The translations under genes were made by a program, and so were the position numbers. A model generated the notes under the pieces. The model ran no database searches, had not been told where the DNA came from, and saw only the letters and a list, made by a program, of their open reading frames with translations. Positions 46,981 through 56,498 of a stretch of DNA of 64,000 nt are shown one piece after another. The stretch is taken from assembly GCF_017814975.1 (NCBI RefSeq), contig NZ_JAGIQA010000034.1, positions 23,162-87,161 of the forward strand. The letters are read 5' to 3'. Source of the DNA: Cupriavidus consociatus. GTDB lineage: Bacteria; Pseudomonadota; Gammaproteobacteria; Burkholderiales; Burkholderiaceae. Within the stretch, counting starts at the first letter, position 1. Each line of letters opens with the position of its first letter.

Positions 46981-46995
46981 CCCGCGATTGTAGCA

Positions 46996-47874
46996 ATGCC
47001 CGCATCCGATACCCCGGCACCCGCTGCCGCCAATCCTGCCGCCGCTGCCGCCGCTGCCGCCGGCACTGCCGCTGCCCAGGCCGCTGCCCGCGGCATCGCC
47101 CTCGTCACCGGCGGCGCGCGCCGCCTGGGCCGTGCCATTGCGCTGGAACTGGCCACGCAGGGCTGGGACGTGGCCGTGCACTGCCACCGCTCGGTGGACG
47201 AGGCCGAGGCGCTGGCGACCAGGATCCGCGCGCTCGGCCGCCGTGCCGCGGTGCTGCGCGCCGATCTCGCCGACGAGGCCGCCACCGGCCGCCTGATCGC
47301 GGACTGCATCGCCGCGCTGGGCCTGCCGACCTGCCTGGTCAACAACGCCTCGCTGTTCCAGTACGACGTGGCGACCAGCTTCTCCTATGCGTCGCTCGAT
47401 ACGCATATGCGCACCAATGTGGCGGCGCCGCTGCTGCTGGCGCGCGAACTGCACAAGGCGCTGGCCGCCGCTGCCCCGGACGGCGACAAGGACAAGGCTG
47501 CCGGACCGAGCGGCGTGGTGATCAACCTGCTCGACCAGAAGCTGGACAACCTGAACCCGGATTTCCTGTCGTACACGCTGTCCAAGGCCGCGCTGCAGAC
47601 CGCCACGGTGCAGCTGGCGCAGGCGCTGGCGCCGCGCATCCGCGTGGTCGGCGTGGCGCCGGGCATCACGCTGGTGTCGGGCGAGCAGTCGGAGCAGAGC
47701 TTCCGCCGCGCGCATCGCGTGACGCCGCTGGGCCAGTCGTCGACGCCCGAGGACATCGCCCAGGCGGTGGCCTACCTGGCCCAGGCACGCGCCGTCACCG
47801 GCACGACGCTGTACGTGGACGGTGGCCAGCACCTGATGCCGCTGTCGCGCGACGTGATGTTCCTGACCGAGTAA
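46996..47874 (+). CDS. Pteridine reductase-like SDR oxidoreductase
   Basis: A 292-residue classical SDR: VTGGARRLGRAIALEL (NADP site), NNASLFQYD and the catalytic YTLSKAAL (Tyr and Lys). NLLDQKLDNLNPDFLSYT matches the FolM/PTR1-type dihydromonapterin or pteridine reductases, and folB follows 102 bases later, so a pterin or folate substrate is likely. The first 35 residues are Ala/Pro-rich and extra. The start ATG at 46996 is 15 bases from the divergent MidA-like gene. Confidence 0.85.
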   Translation: MPASDTPAPAAANPAAAAAAAAGTAAAQAAARGIALVTGGARRLGRAIALELATQGWDVAVHCHRSVDEAEALATRIRALGRRAAVLRADLADEAATGRLIADCIAALGLPTCLVNNASLFQYDVATSFSYASLDTHMRTNVAAPLLLARELHKALAAAAPDGDKDKAAGPSGVVINLLDQKLDNLNPDFLSYTLSKAALQTATVQLAQALAPRIRVVGVAPGITLVSGEQSEQSFRRAHRVTPLGQSSTPEDIAQAVAYLAQARAVTGTTLYVDGGQHLMPLSRDVMFLTE

Positions 47875-47976
47875 GCTGGCGCTTATATGCCAGCCAGCCG
47901 GCAGATCGTATGATGTGCCGCGCCCGCCGGGCGCGGCGTTCCTTTTTTCGCGCCCTTTTTTGTCCCATCCCCAGCC

Positions 47977-48381
47977 ATGACCATGCTCGCCGCTCTTTCC
48001 CACCCCAGCCTGCAGGACTGCCGCCGCATGTTCCTGCGCAACTATGAAGTGCAGATCAATATCGGCGTGCATGAGTTCGAGAAGAAGGGCGAGCAGCGCG
48101 TGCTGATCAATATCGACCTGTTCGTGCCGCTGGAAGAATGCACCCCGCACGCCGACAAGCTCGACGAAGTGGTCGACTACGATTTCATGCGCAACACCGT
48201 GGCCGAGCGCATGGCGCAGGGCCACGTGCACCTGCAGGAAACGCTGTGCGACGACGTCGCGCGCGCCATGCTCAGGCATCCCAAGGTGCGCGCCGTGCGC
48301 GTGTCGACCGAGAAGCCCGACGTGTACCCGGACTGCGATTCGGTCGGCGTCGAGGTGTTCCACATCAAGCAGGGCGCCTGA
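47977..48381 (+). CDS. folB: Dihydroneopterin aldolase
   Basis: A 134-residue T-fold protein with FLRNYEVQINIGVHEFEK at the start and the catalytic block DEVVDYDFMRNTVAER. It ends in the VRVSTEKPDVYPDCDSVGVEVF segment. It cleaves dihydroneopterin in folate synthesis. The start could also be the ATG at 47983. The SDR gene upstream and metF and the cyclo-ligase elsewhere in the window are further folate genes. Confidence 0.92.
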   Translation: MTMLAALSHPSLQDCRRMFLRNYEVQINIGVHEFEKKGEQRVLINIDLFVPLEECTPHADKLDEVVDYDFMRNTVAERMAQGHVHLQETLCDDVARAMLRHPKVRAVRVSTEKPDVYPDCDSVGVEVFHIKQGA

Positions 48382-48489
48382 CGCTGTATTTGGCCGGCGC
48401 CTGCGGGCGCGGGCGCCTAAAGTAAAATGTTGCCCCTTCGCGCGCTGCCGGCCATTCCATCCGGCAGGCGCCATGCAACAGGATGCTCC

Positions 48490-49431
48490 ATGAGCCACTC
48501 GAACAATTTCTACCGCCTCGAGACGAGGCTGCAATCGCAAACCGGCAAGGCCATCGGCGACTTCGGCATGATCGAGGACGGCGACACCGTGCTCGTCTGC
48601 ATGAGTGGCGGCAAGGACTCATACACCATGCTGTCGGTCCTGATGGCGCTGCAGAAGCGCGCGCCCATCAAGTTCAGGCTGATCGCGATGAACCTGGACC
48701 AGAAGCAGCCGGGTTTCCCGGAGCACGTGCTGCCTGAATACCTGAAGTCGGTGGGCGTCGAGTACCTGATTGTCGAGGCCGACACCTACTCGATCGTCAA
48801 GGAGAAGGTGCCAGAGGGCAAGACCACCTGCTCGCTGTGCTCGCGCCTGCGCCGCGGCGTGATCTACCGCACCGCCAAGGAGCTGGGCGCCAACAAGATC
48901 GCGCTGGGCCACCACCGCGACGACATCGTCAACACCTTCTTCCTGAACATGTTCTTCGGCGGCAAGATGAAGGCCATGCCGCCCAAGCTGGCCACCGACG
49001 ATGGCGCGCATATCGTGATCCGCCCGCTGGCGTACTGTTCCGAGAAGGACATCGCGTCGTACGCGCGCGCGATGGAATTCCCGATCATCCCGTGCAACCT
49101 GTGCGGCTCGCAGGAGAACCTGCAGCGCAAGAAGGTCAGCGAAATGCTGCAGGAGTGGGAGCGGCAGAACCCGGGCCGTATCGACAATATCTTCTCGGCG
49201 CTGCGCAACGTGGTGCCTTCGCACCTGGCCGATACCGAGCTGTTCCCGTTCACGGGGCTGGCTACCGGGCTGGCCAAGGTGGACGAGGCTTCGCTGTTCG
49301 GTGAAACCACCTTCCAGCAGCAGCCGCTGGTGTTCGCGGGCAGCATGGAAGAGAACCGGATGGAGTTCGTGCGCTTCGAGCGCCCGCCGGCGTCCGCGCC
49401 CGAGGTGGAGCAGGCCGGCGCGCCGCAGTAA
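48490..49431 (+). CDS. ttcA: tRNA 2-thiocytidine biosynthesis protein TtcA
   Basis: 313 residues from the ATG at 48490. The PP-loop SGGKDS lies at residues 39-44. The cysteines that hold the iron-sulfur cluster are Cys114/Cys117 (CSLC) and Cys202 (PCNLCG). It thiolates C32 of some tRNAs. The in-frame ATG at 48427 would add 21 residues unlike the family. It is followed by a perfect 14-bp hairpin at 49455-49486. Confidence 0.93.
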   Translation: MSHSNNFYRLETRLQSQTGKAIGDFGMIEDGDTVLVCMSGGKDSYTMLSVLMALQKRAPIKFRLIAMNLDQKQPGFPEHVLPEYLKSVGVEYLIVEADTYSIVKEKVPEGKTTCSLCSRLRRGVIYRTAKELGANKIALGHHRDDIVNTFFLNMFFGGKMKAMPPKLATDDGAHIVIRPLAYCSEKDIASYARAMEFPIIPCNLCGSQENLQRKKVSEMLQEWERQNPGRIDNIFSALRNVVPSHLADTELFPFTGLATGLAKVDEASLFGETTFQQQPLVFAGSMEENRMEFVRFERPPASAPEVEQAGAPQ

Positions 49432-49454
49432 CCGCCGCCCACCGCCTCCACATG

Positions 49455-49486
49455 GCAACAATGCCCGCGCGAGCGGGCATTGTTGC
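49455..49486. terminator. Strong hairpin between ttcA and the DUF6279 gene
   Basis: GCAACAATGCCCGC pairs perfectly with GCGGGCATTGTTGC around a GCGA loop. No long T-run follows, so it is a likely, not certain, bidirectional terminator between two convergent genes. Confidence 0.65.
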
Positions 49487-49504
49487 ATTGAGGCACGGCC
49501 AAAC

Positions 49505-50437
49505 TCAGTTCGTCGCCGCCGACTGCACCGGGGCGTTCGCCTTCTCCCGCATCAGCGCGTTGGTATCGTCGATCCACCTCTGGAAGCGGTCCTGCGCATG
49601 CGCCTTCTGCTTCGGCGTGGTCATGTTGGCAATCGCCACGGTCAGCGCGATCCCGGCGGTGGTGCTGGCATCGTGGCGCGCCGCCTGCTTGGGCGGCGGG
49701 TTCTGCCAGTATTCGCGGAAGCGCCGCAGCAGGTCGATCACCTGCGGCTTGGACGGCTGCGTGGCCTGCACGTAGCGCACCATCTTGATCCATTCCTGCT
49801 GCCGCGCCACCCGCTCGGCGTAGCGCGACTCGGCGTTCTCGACCACGGGCAGCACCGCCGCGCGAATCTGTTTTTCCTGCTCGCCGGAGAAATCGCCATA
49901 GACCAGCCGCGCGTAGTCCATCACCTTGTCGAAGCGGGCGTCGACCCGCTCGGCAGGGTTGGGGTTCAGGAATTTCTTGCGGTACTTGGCGTTGCCGTCG
50001 GCGAATTTCTTCTCCATGCGGGCGATCTGGTCGGGCGTCAGCGTCAGCAGAAAGTCGGCCATGTCGGGCATGGCCTGCTCGTAGGAGCGGCGCGCCAGCT
50101 GCTGCGAGGCGTCCTGGAAGTGCTCGACCATGGCCGGCGTCACCGGCTGGCGGACTTCGGCCTTGGCCTGCAGCAGCAGGCCGGAGATCTCAGGCAACTG
50201 GGACTTGCGGTGCCAGGCGAAGAAGCGTGCGATGGCCTCGCGCGTGAGCGGCTCCTGCGCCGAAGTGACATCGACATAATTGTCGATCCACCAGTAGGCC
50301 AGCCGATCACCCTGCTGGTACCCGAGTTTCATCGCGTTGCATGCGCACAGCACCGCAGCGCTGAAAATCACCAAAATCCGCCGCGCCCAACGATTGTGAA
50401 ATTCGGAAACAGTGCCGCGTTGGGCAGAATTCGTCAT
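49505..50437 (-). CDS. DUF6279-type lipoprotein
   Basis: 310 residues from the ATG at 50437. The N-terminus is a lipoprotein signal peptide (ILVIFSAAVLCAC), with the lipidated Cys in LCAC. MKLGYQQGDRLAYWWIDNYVDV follows directly and is the family start, and the rest is helical with many charged residues. The family is of unknown function and common in proteobacteria. It is divergent from glmU, with 185 bases between the starts. The longer frame upstream is antisense leader and not coding. Confidence 0.82.
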   Translation of the reverse strand: MTNSAQRGTVSEFHNRWARRILVIFSAAVLCACNAMKLGYQQGDRLAYWWIDNYVDVTSAQEPLTREAIARFFAWHRKSQLPEISGLLLQAKAEVRQPVTPAMVEHFQDASQQLARRSYEQAMPDMADFLLTLTPDQIARMEKKFADGNAKYRKKFLNPNPAERVDARFDKVMDYARLVYGDFSGEQEKQIRAAVLPVVENAESRYAERVARQQEWIKMVRYVQATQPSKPQVIDLLRRFREYWQNPPPKQAARHDASTTAGIALTVAIANMTTPKQKAHAQDRFQRWIDDTNALMREKANAPVQSAATN

Positions 50438-50622
50438 GTTAAAATCGGCGCGCATTGCAGCCGGGCCGCTCCGATCGCCGCCAGCCCAAGACTGGCAAGG
50501 GTTTGCGGGATTCCGCACCGACCGGGCCCGGACCTGTAGCCAAGCTGGGCGGCGAAGACCGCGAATCACCCGGTTGGCGTTTTTCAGAATATATTCGGAC
50601 ACACTCACTTAGGGGTCTCCTT

Positions 50623-51987
50623 GTGAATATCGTCATTCTCGCCGCGGGCATGGGCAAGCGAATGGTTTCCGATTTGCCCAAAGTACTGCACCCGGTGGCC
50701 GGGCGGCCCATGCTGGCGCACGTCCTGGATACGGCTCGCGCGCTGTCGCCGTCGCGGCTGGTCGTGGTCGTCGGCCACGGCGCCGCGCATGTGCGCGAGG
50801 CAGTCGCTGCCGACGATGTCGCCTTCGCCGAACAGGCCCAGCAGCTTGGCACGGGCCATGCGGTGATGCAGGCACTTCCATTGTTGGACGACAGCCAGCC
50901 TACATTGGTTCTGTACGGTGACGTGCCGCTCACAACCGCGGCCACGCTGAAGGCACTGGTGGCCGAGGCCGGCATCGAGCGTTTCGGCGTGCTGACGGTC
51001 GAAATGCCCGATCCCACCGGCTATGGCCGTATCGTCCGCGACGCCGCGGGCAGTATCGTCCGTATTGTCGAACAGAAGGATGCCAGCGAGGCCGTCAAGG
51101 CCATCCGCGAGATCAATACCGGCATTATCGTGTGCCCGACGGGCTACCTCAGGCGCTGGCTGTCGACACTCGGCAACGACAATGCGCAGGGCGAGTACTA
51201 CCTGACCGACACGGTCGAGCGTGCCGCCACGGAAGGCGTCGAGATCGTCTCGGCGCAGCCGGCGGCGATCTGGGAGACGCTCGGGGTCAACAGCAAGTTG
51301 CAGCTCGCTGAAGTCGAGCGCATCCACCAGGGCAACCAGGCCCGCCGCCTGCTCGAAGCCGGCGTGACGCTGCTGGATCCGGCGCGCATCGAGGTGCGGG
51401 GCGAGCTGACTTGCGGGCGCGATGTCACCATTGATGTCGGCTGCGTGTTCGAAGGCCGCGTGCACCTGGAAGACGGGGCCAGCATCGGCGCCCATTGCGT
51501 GATCCGCAACAGCACCGTGGGTGCTGGCGCGCAGTTGCACCCGTTTTGCCATGTCGACAGCGCCAGGATCGGTCCTGCCGGGCGCATCGGGCCTTACGCG
51601 CGGCTGCGTCCAGGCACCGAACTGGGCGAAGATGTCCATATCGGCAACTTCGTCGAGGTCAAGAATGCCCAGGTGGCTGCGCACAGCAAGGCCAATCACC
51701 TCGCATATGTTGGAGACGCCACAGTGGGGTCGCGCGTCAATATTGGCGCCGGCACGATCACCTGCAACTATGACGGTGTGAACAAGCACCGTACGGTGAT
51801 CGAGGACGACGTCTTTATCGGCTCCGATACGCAGTTGGTGGCGCCGGTGACGGTACGCCGCGGCGCTACGCTGGGAGCGGGCACCACCCTGACCAAGGAA
51901 GCGCCTGCGGACAAGCTGACGCTGTCGCGCGCCAAACAGATGACCGTCGACGCCTGGCAGCGTCCGGTCAAGCAGCCGAAGAAGTAA
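50623..51987 (+). CDS. glmU: Bifunctional UDP-GlcNAc pyrophosphorylase / GlcN-1-P acetyltransferase
   Basis: 454 residues from the GTG at 50623 (AGGGGT upstream). The N-terminal uridyltransferase has LAAGMGKRMVSDLPKVLHPV. The C-terminal left-handed beta-helix has the hexapeptide repeats, the catalytic His in KANHLAYVGDA and NYDGVNKHRT. It makes UDP-GlcNAc for wall and LPS. glmS follows 104 bases downstream on the same strand, so GlcN-6-P synthesis and its use are adjacent. Confidence 0.96.
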   Translation: MNIVILAAGMGKRMVSDLPKVLHPVAGRPMLAHVLDTARALSPSRLVVVVGHGAAHVREAVAADDVAFAEQAQQLGTGHAVMQALPLLDDSQPTLVLYGDVPLTTAATLKALVAEAGIERFGVLTVEMPDPTGYGRIVRDAAGSIVRIVEQKDASEAVKAIREINTGIIVCPTGYLRRWLSTLGNDNAQGEYYLTDTVERAATEGVEIVSAQPAAIWETLGVNSKLQLAEVERIHQGNQARRLLEAGVTLLDPARIEVRGELTCGRDVTIDVGCVFEGRVHLEDGASIGAHCVIRNSTVGAGAQLHPFCHVDSARIGPAGRIGPYARLRPGTELGEDVHIGNFVEVKNAQVAAHSKANHLAYVGDATVGSRVNIGAGTITCNYDGVNKHRTVIEDDVFIGSDTQLVAPVTVRRGATLGAGTTLTKEAPADKLTLSRAKQMTVDAWQRPVKQPKK

Positions 51988-52091
51988 TCGTCCGGCCGCC
52001 GCGTGAGCGGCCATGGAAAGCGCCGGCCCGGACGGGCGGCGCGATTGATTGGATAGGGCGCCACAGTGGGCGCCAGCAACGGGGGTTCAGC

Positions 52092-53930
52092 ATGTGTGGC
52101 ATCGTCGGCGCGGTTTCGACGCGCAATATCGTTCCGGTCCTGATCGAGGGGCTGCGCCGCCTGGAATACCGCGGCTATGACTCGTGCGGCGTCGCGGTCG
52201 TGCGCGACGATGCGGTCGAGCGCGCCCGCACCGTGTCGCGCGTGGCCGATCTGGATGCGCAGACGCAGGCTTCGGGCCTGTCCGGCTTCACTGGCGTGGC
52301 GCACACGCGCTGGGCCACGCACGGCAAGCCCGATACCGTCAACGCCCATCCCCACCTGTCGGGCGAGACCATCGCGCTGGTGCATAACGGCATCATCGAG
52401 AACTACGAGCCGCTGCGCGAGGAACTGCGCGCGGTCGGCTACGGCTTCGAGTCGCAGACCGACACCGAAGTCGTCGCGCACCTGATCCATCAGGCCTACA
52501 CCTATCCCAGCAGCGCCACCCGCGGCGACCTGTTCGACTCGGTGCGCGCCGTCACCAAGCGCCTGCACGGCGCCTATGCCATTGCCGTGTTCGCCAAGGA
52601 CCAGCCCGGCGTGGTGGTCGGCGCCCGCGCCGGCTCGCCGCTGGTGGTGGCGCTGGGCGAGAACGAGGCCTTCCTCGCGTCCGATGCGCTCGCCGTGGCC
52701 GGCACCGCGAACCGCATCATCTACCTCGAAGAGGGCGATGTGGTCGAGATCTCGCTCGACGGCGTCGTCATCCATGACGCGCAGGACCACGCGGTCGAGC
52801 GTGAAGCGCGCCTGGTCGAGGCCCATGCCGCATCCGTCGAACTGGGGCCGTATCGGCACTTCATGCAGAAGGAAATCTTCGAGCAGCCGCGCGCGCTGGG
52901 CGACACGCTGGAAGGCGTGGAAAGCATCACGCCGGCGCTGTTCGGCGACAACGCCGCCGAGGTCTTTGCCGGCATCGACAACGTGCTGATCCTGGCCTGC
53001 GGCACCAGCTACTATTCCGGCTGCACCGCCAAGTACTGGCTCGAAAGCATCGCCAAGATCCCGACCCAGGTCGAGGTCGCCAGCGAATACCGCTACCGCG
53101 ACACCGTGCCCAACCCGCGCGCGCTGGTGGTGGTGATCTCGCAGTCGGGCGAAACCGCCGACACCATGGCCGCGCTGCGCCACGCGCGCGCGCTCGGCCA
53201 CGTGCATACGCTGGCGATCTGCAACGTCGCCACCAGCGCCATGGTGCGCGAGACCGAACTGCGCTTCCTGACCCGCGCCGGCACCGAGATCGGCGTGGCA
53301 TCGACCAAGGCCTTCACCACCCAGCTGGCCGCGCTGTACATGCTGACGCTGGCGCTGGCCAAGGTGCGCGGCCTGCTGACCGAGGAAGCCGAGGCCAGGG
53401 ACCTGGCCAACCTGCGCCACCTGCCGGCCGCGCTGCACGGCGTGCTGGCGCTGGAGCCGCAGATCATCGCCTGGTCTGAAGACTTTGCGCGCCGCGAGAA
53501 CGCGCTGTTCCTGGGGCGCGGCCTGCACTACCCGATCGCACTCGAAGGCGCGCTCAAGCTCAAGGAAATCTCGTACATCCACGCCGAGGCTTATCCGGCC
53601 GGCGAACTGAAGCACGGCCCGCTGGCGCTGGTGACCGAAGCGATGCCGGTGGTCACGGTCGCGCCCAACGACGCATTGCTGGAGAAGCTGAAGTCCAACA
53701 TCCAGGAAGTGCGCGCGCGCGGCGGCCGCCTCTATGTGTTTGCCGACAGCGATACGCAGATCCAGTCGTCGGACGGCATCCAGGTGATCCGGATGCCCGA
53801 GCACTATGGTGACCTGTCGCCGATCCTGCACGTAGTGCCGCTGCAACTGCTGGCGTATCACACGGCATGCGCGCGCGGTACCGACGTGGACAAGCCGCGG
53901 AATCTGGCGAAGTCGGTGACGGTGGAGTAA
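52092..53930 (+). CDS. glmS: Glutamine-fructose-6-phosphate aminotransferase
   Basis: 612 residues, as usual. The N-terminal glutaminase uses Cys2 (MCGIVGAVSTRN). RRLEYRGYDS and TRWATHGKP follow. The isomerase half has two SIS domains (ACGTSYYSG, SQSGETADT) and ends in the Val-Thr-Val-Glu tail of the family. No glmS ribozyme is expected or seen in this phylum. The terminator at 53983-54006 closes the unit. Confidence 0.96.
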   Translation: MCGIVGAVSTRNIVPVLIEGLRRLEYRGYDSCGVAVVRDDAVERARTVSRVADLDAQTQASGLSGFTGVAHTRWATHGKPDTVNAHPHLSGETIALVHNGIIENYEPLREELRAVGYGFESQTDTEVVAHLIHQAYTYPSSATRGDLFDSVRAVTKRLHGAYAIAVFAKDQPGVVVGARAGSPLVVALGENEAFLASDALAVAGTANRIIYLEEGDVVEISLDGVVIHDAQDHAVEREARLVEAHAASVELGPYRHFMQKEIFEQPRALGDTLEGVESITPALFGDNAAEVFAGIDNVLILACGTSYYSGCTAKYWLESIAKIPTQVEVASEYRYRDTVPNPRALVVVISQSGETADTMAALRHARALGHVHTLAICNVATSAMVRETELRFLTRAGTEIGVASTKAFTTQLAALYMLTLALAKVRGLLTEEAEARDLANLRHLPAALHGVLALEPQIIAWSEDFARRENALFLGRGLHYPIALEGALKLKEISYIHAEAYPAGELKHGPLALVTEAMPVVTVAPNDALLEKLKSNIQEVRARGGRLYVFADSDTQIQSSDGIQVIRMPEHYGDLSPILHVVPLQLLAYHTACARGTDVDKPRNLAKSVTVE

Positions 53931-53982
53931 GGAAGCGAAGGCAGGGGGCACAACGTTGGCATCCCCGCCGCGCACCGCAAGC

Positions 53983-54006
53983 AAAGAGGCCCTCCGGGGC
54001 CTCTTT
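53983..54006. terminator. Bidirectional terminator after glmS
   Basis: AAAGAGGCCC-TCCG-GGGCCTCTTT: a perfect 10-bp stem with A and T ends on both sides, between the convergent glmS and lysR genes. Confidence 0.85.
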
Positions 54007-54144
54007 GCATTTGCGCCTCAACGGGACCGCCCGCGCCATCTGCACCTCGGGCCGCAGTGCCGCCGTCCCCCTGAACGTGCTGGTGCGGTTGAGCCGGCTC
54101 ATGCAGGCGATGGTCGGCACCCCGCGCAGAGTATTTGAAGATCT

Positions 54145-55107
54145 CTAGCGAACTGGTACGGCGCCGGACCCCGCCGCCGGATAGTCCGCCAGTGCCGCGT
54201 GCACCTGTGCCACGAACGCGCGCGTCGCCGGCGACGGCGTATGCCCGGCCAGCAACACGATACCGTACTGCGCGCGCAGGTCGTGGCGCGGGCGCGTCTG
54301 CAGCGGCACGGCCGCGCCTTGGGCGCAGGCGTCGGCCATCATCGCCACCGGCACCAGCGCGACGGCATCGCCGGACAGCATCAGCGCGCGCAGCGCATGC
54401 ATGTCATTGCAGGTGGCGGTGAGCAGGCCGCTGCTGTCGTCGTCGGCTGTGCCACTGCCGGCGGCCTGCATCGCCTCGCGGAAAAACTGCCGGATATGGG
54501 CCGGCAGCCGCGGACCGGCAACCGGATAGTCGCGCAGCATGGCAAGGCTGATATCGCCTTGACGCGCCAGCGGGTGCGCGGCGCGCACGAAGAAGCCGGT
54601 CTCCAGCGCAGGCAGGCGCTCGATCTGCAAGTGGCCGAACTGGGCCAGGCTGCGGCTTTCGCCGACGAAGACATCGAGCCGTTCAGCTTCCAGCGCGTGC
54701 AGCATGGTGGTGGTGTCGGCGGTCTCCACGTCGATGCGCAGGCGCGGATAGCGCCTCACCAGCGCTTCCAGTACCGGGTCGAGCAGGAATGATGCCGCGA
54801 ACGGTCCGAAGCCGGCGCGGATCTCGCCGATCTCCACTTCTTCCAGCAGTTGCAGGTCGCGGCGCAGTTCGCGGCTTTCGCGCAGCATCCGGCGCGCACG
54901 TTCCAGCACGAGCGTGCCGGCGGCGGTGGGGCGAACCTTGCCGTAGCTGCGGTCGACCAGTGTGCCGAGGTCGGCCTCCAGCGCCTGGATGCTGCGCGTC
55001 AGTGCCGGTTGCGACAGGTGCAGTGCCGCGGCCGCGCGCGCGAAGCTGCCCTGTTCGACCAGGGTGACGAAGTGATGCAGCTGGCGCAGGCCCATCAACT
55101 TAACCAT
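54145..55107 (-). CDS. LysR-family transcriptional regulator (CbbR-/GbpR-like)
   Basis: A 320-residue protein. The HTH is at residues 23-42 (FARAAAALHLSQPALTRSIQ) and is followed by the linker VDRSYGKVRPTAAG and an effector domain. It is divergent from a Bug-type periplasmic binding protein gene 95 bases away. This pairing is very common in Cupriavidus and Bordetella, where the LysR regulator controls uptake or catabolism of a carboxylate. The ligand is unknown. Confidence 0.85.
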   Translation of the reverse strand: MVKLMGLRQLHHFVTLVEQGSFARAAAALHLSQPALTRSIQALEADLGTLVDRSYGKVRPTAAGTLVLERARRMLRESRELRRDLQLLEEVEIGEIRAGFGPFAASFLLDPVLEALVRRYPRLRIDVETADTTTMLHALEAERLDVFVGESRSLAQFGHLQIERLPALETGFFVRAAHPLARQGDISLAMLRDYPVAGPRLPAHIRQFFREAMQAAGSGTADDDSSGLLTATCNDMHALRALMLSGDAVALVPVAMMADACAQGAAVPLQTRPRHDLRAQYGIVLLAGHTPSPATRAFVAQVHAALADYPAAGSGAVPVR

Positions 55108-55202
55108 TTATGCATGGAAACCTGAAAAATATTGCATTGGACGTATTTTCTCAAGCCCGCTACCGTTGTTCTCCAAAACCATAAAGACGATCTGGAGACG
55201 AC

Positions 55203-56183
55203 ATGAAACGACGCGCATGGCTTGCGCTCGCAATCAGCGGGCTTTCGCTCAGCTTTGGCCTGCCGGCCGTGGCGCAGACCTATCCGGCCAAGCCGATCCG
55301 CCTGGTGGTGCCCTACGTGGCCGGCGGAGGCACCGATACCATTGCCCGCGCCATGGGCGAGAAGCTCAGCAAGCGGATGGGCCAGCCGGTGGTGGTGGAG
55401 AACAAGGCCGGCGCGTCCGGCATCATCGGCACCGATGCCGTGGCCAAGGCGGCGCCGGACGGCTACACGCTGTTGATGACGCTGACGCAGTCGGTGCTCA
55501 CCAACCAGTTCCTGTTCGAGAAGCTGCCGTACGACCCGCGCAAGGACCTGACCATGATCAGCGTGCTGGCCGATGCGCAGCTGGTGCTGGTGGCGCACCC
55601 GTCGGTGCCGGCACGCACGCCGCGCGAGCTGGGCGACTATGTCCGCGCCCAGGCCGGCAAGGCTACCTATGCCTCATGGGGCGTGGGCTCGCTGTCGCAC
55701 CTGAGCGGCGCCTATCTCAGCAAGCTCACCCGCGGCAATGCCACGCACGTGCCCTACAAGGGGGAGGCGCCGATGCTGCAGGACCTGCTCGGTGGCCAGG
55801 TGCAGTTCGGCTTTGCCAGCATCCTGACGGCCAGGCCGTATATCGAGAGCGGCAAGCTCAAGGCGCTGGCCGTTACCGGCACGCAGCGCAGCAGCGCGCT
55901 GCCCGCAATGCCGACCTTTGCCGAACTGGGCATGCAGGACAGCGCGTTCAAGACGGTAGGATGGATCGGGCTGGTGGCTCCGGTCGGCGTGCCGGCGCCC
56001 ATTCTGGCCAGGCTCGAAAACGAGGTGAGGGCGATCCTGCAGACCCCCGACATGCAGGCGCGCATGGTCGCGCTGGGGCTGCGCACGGTGGGCAGCTCGC
56101 CGGCAGAGGCGCAGGCGCTTTATGCGCGCGACTGGCCGGTGCTGAAGACGCTGGTCGCGGATTCAGGCGCACGGCTCGACTGA
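55203..56183 (+). CDS. Bug-family (TctC) periplasmic solute-binding protein
   Basis: A 326-residue protein with a signal peptide (LALAISGLSLSFGLPAVAQ) and the Bug signatures YPAKPIRLVVPYVAGGGTDT, VVENKAGASGIIG and YKGEAPMLQDLLGG. Bug proteins are receptors of tripartite tricarboxylate transporters or act in signalling. The membrane genes (tctA, tctB) are not adjacent, which is usual in this group, where receptors are hugely expanded. The ligand cannot be predicted. Confidence 0.9.
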   Translation: MKRRAWLALAISGLSLSFGLPAVAQTYPAKPIRLVVPYVAGGGTDTIARAMGEKLSKRMGQPVVVENKAGASGIIGTDAVAKAAPDGYTLLMTLTQSVLTNQFLFEKLPYDPRKDLTMISVLADAQLVLVAHPSVPARTPRELGDYVRAQAGKATYASWGVGSLSHLSGAYLSKLTRGNATHVPYKGEAPMLQDLLGGQVQFGFASILTARPYIESGKLKALAVTGTQRSSALPAMPTFAELGMQDSAFKTVGWIGLVAPVGVPAPILARLENEVRAILQTPDMQARMVALGLRTVGSSPAEAQALYARDWPVLKTLVADSGARLD

Positions 56184-56451
56184 TTTCCTTCCGGGTCCTC
56201 CCATGGCGGGCGGCGCGGCAATATGCCGTGCCCGCCCGTTTCTTATTCGCCAATATGTCCGGAAGGCCCGTGTATTAATGCGGGATGCGGCTTTTCATGC
56301 GCTAACGAAAACCGAATGGAAACCATTGCCATTCTCATGTGCAATAGCGCCTAATAATCGGAAAAATCAGCCGAATTTGCTTGATGTCCCTCTTTGCCGG
56401 CCTACCATGAAAGGCACGGCGCGATATTGGCCGCAGCGGCGCGCTGACCAC

Positions 56452-56469
56452 GATAATGAGAATTGATCC
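56452..56469 (+). promoter_or_regulatory. Possible Fur box before bfr
   Basis: GATAATGAGAATTGATCC contains two hexamer-like units of the Fur consensus (GATAAT, GAGAAT, 11 of 12 bases) but a poor third. A related ATTCTCAT lies on the opposite strand at 56331-56338. It lies 30 bases before the bfr start at 56499. Confidence 0.5.
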
Positions 56470-56498
56470 ACCCGAATCGAGGGGTCGTTGGTGCTGTC

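Noticed and set aside
45769..48540. A 923-codon open frame on the minus strand
   Set aside because: The MidA-like methyltransferase begins at 46980. The upstream part is antisense to the SDR and folB genes.
51988..52091. glmS ribozyme
   Set aside because: The glmU-glmS spacer is only 104 bases and lacks the ribozyme core, which belongs mainly to Firmicutes.
55108..55202. LysR operator between the LysR and Bug genes
   Set aside because: ATGCA and TGCAT motifs occur, but their spacing does not give a clean T-N11-A palindrome, so no site was called.
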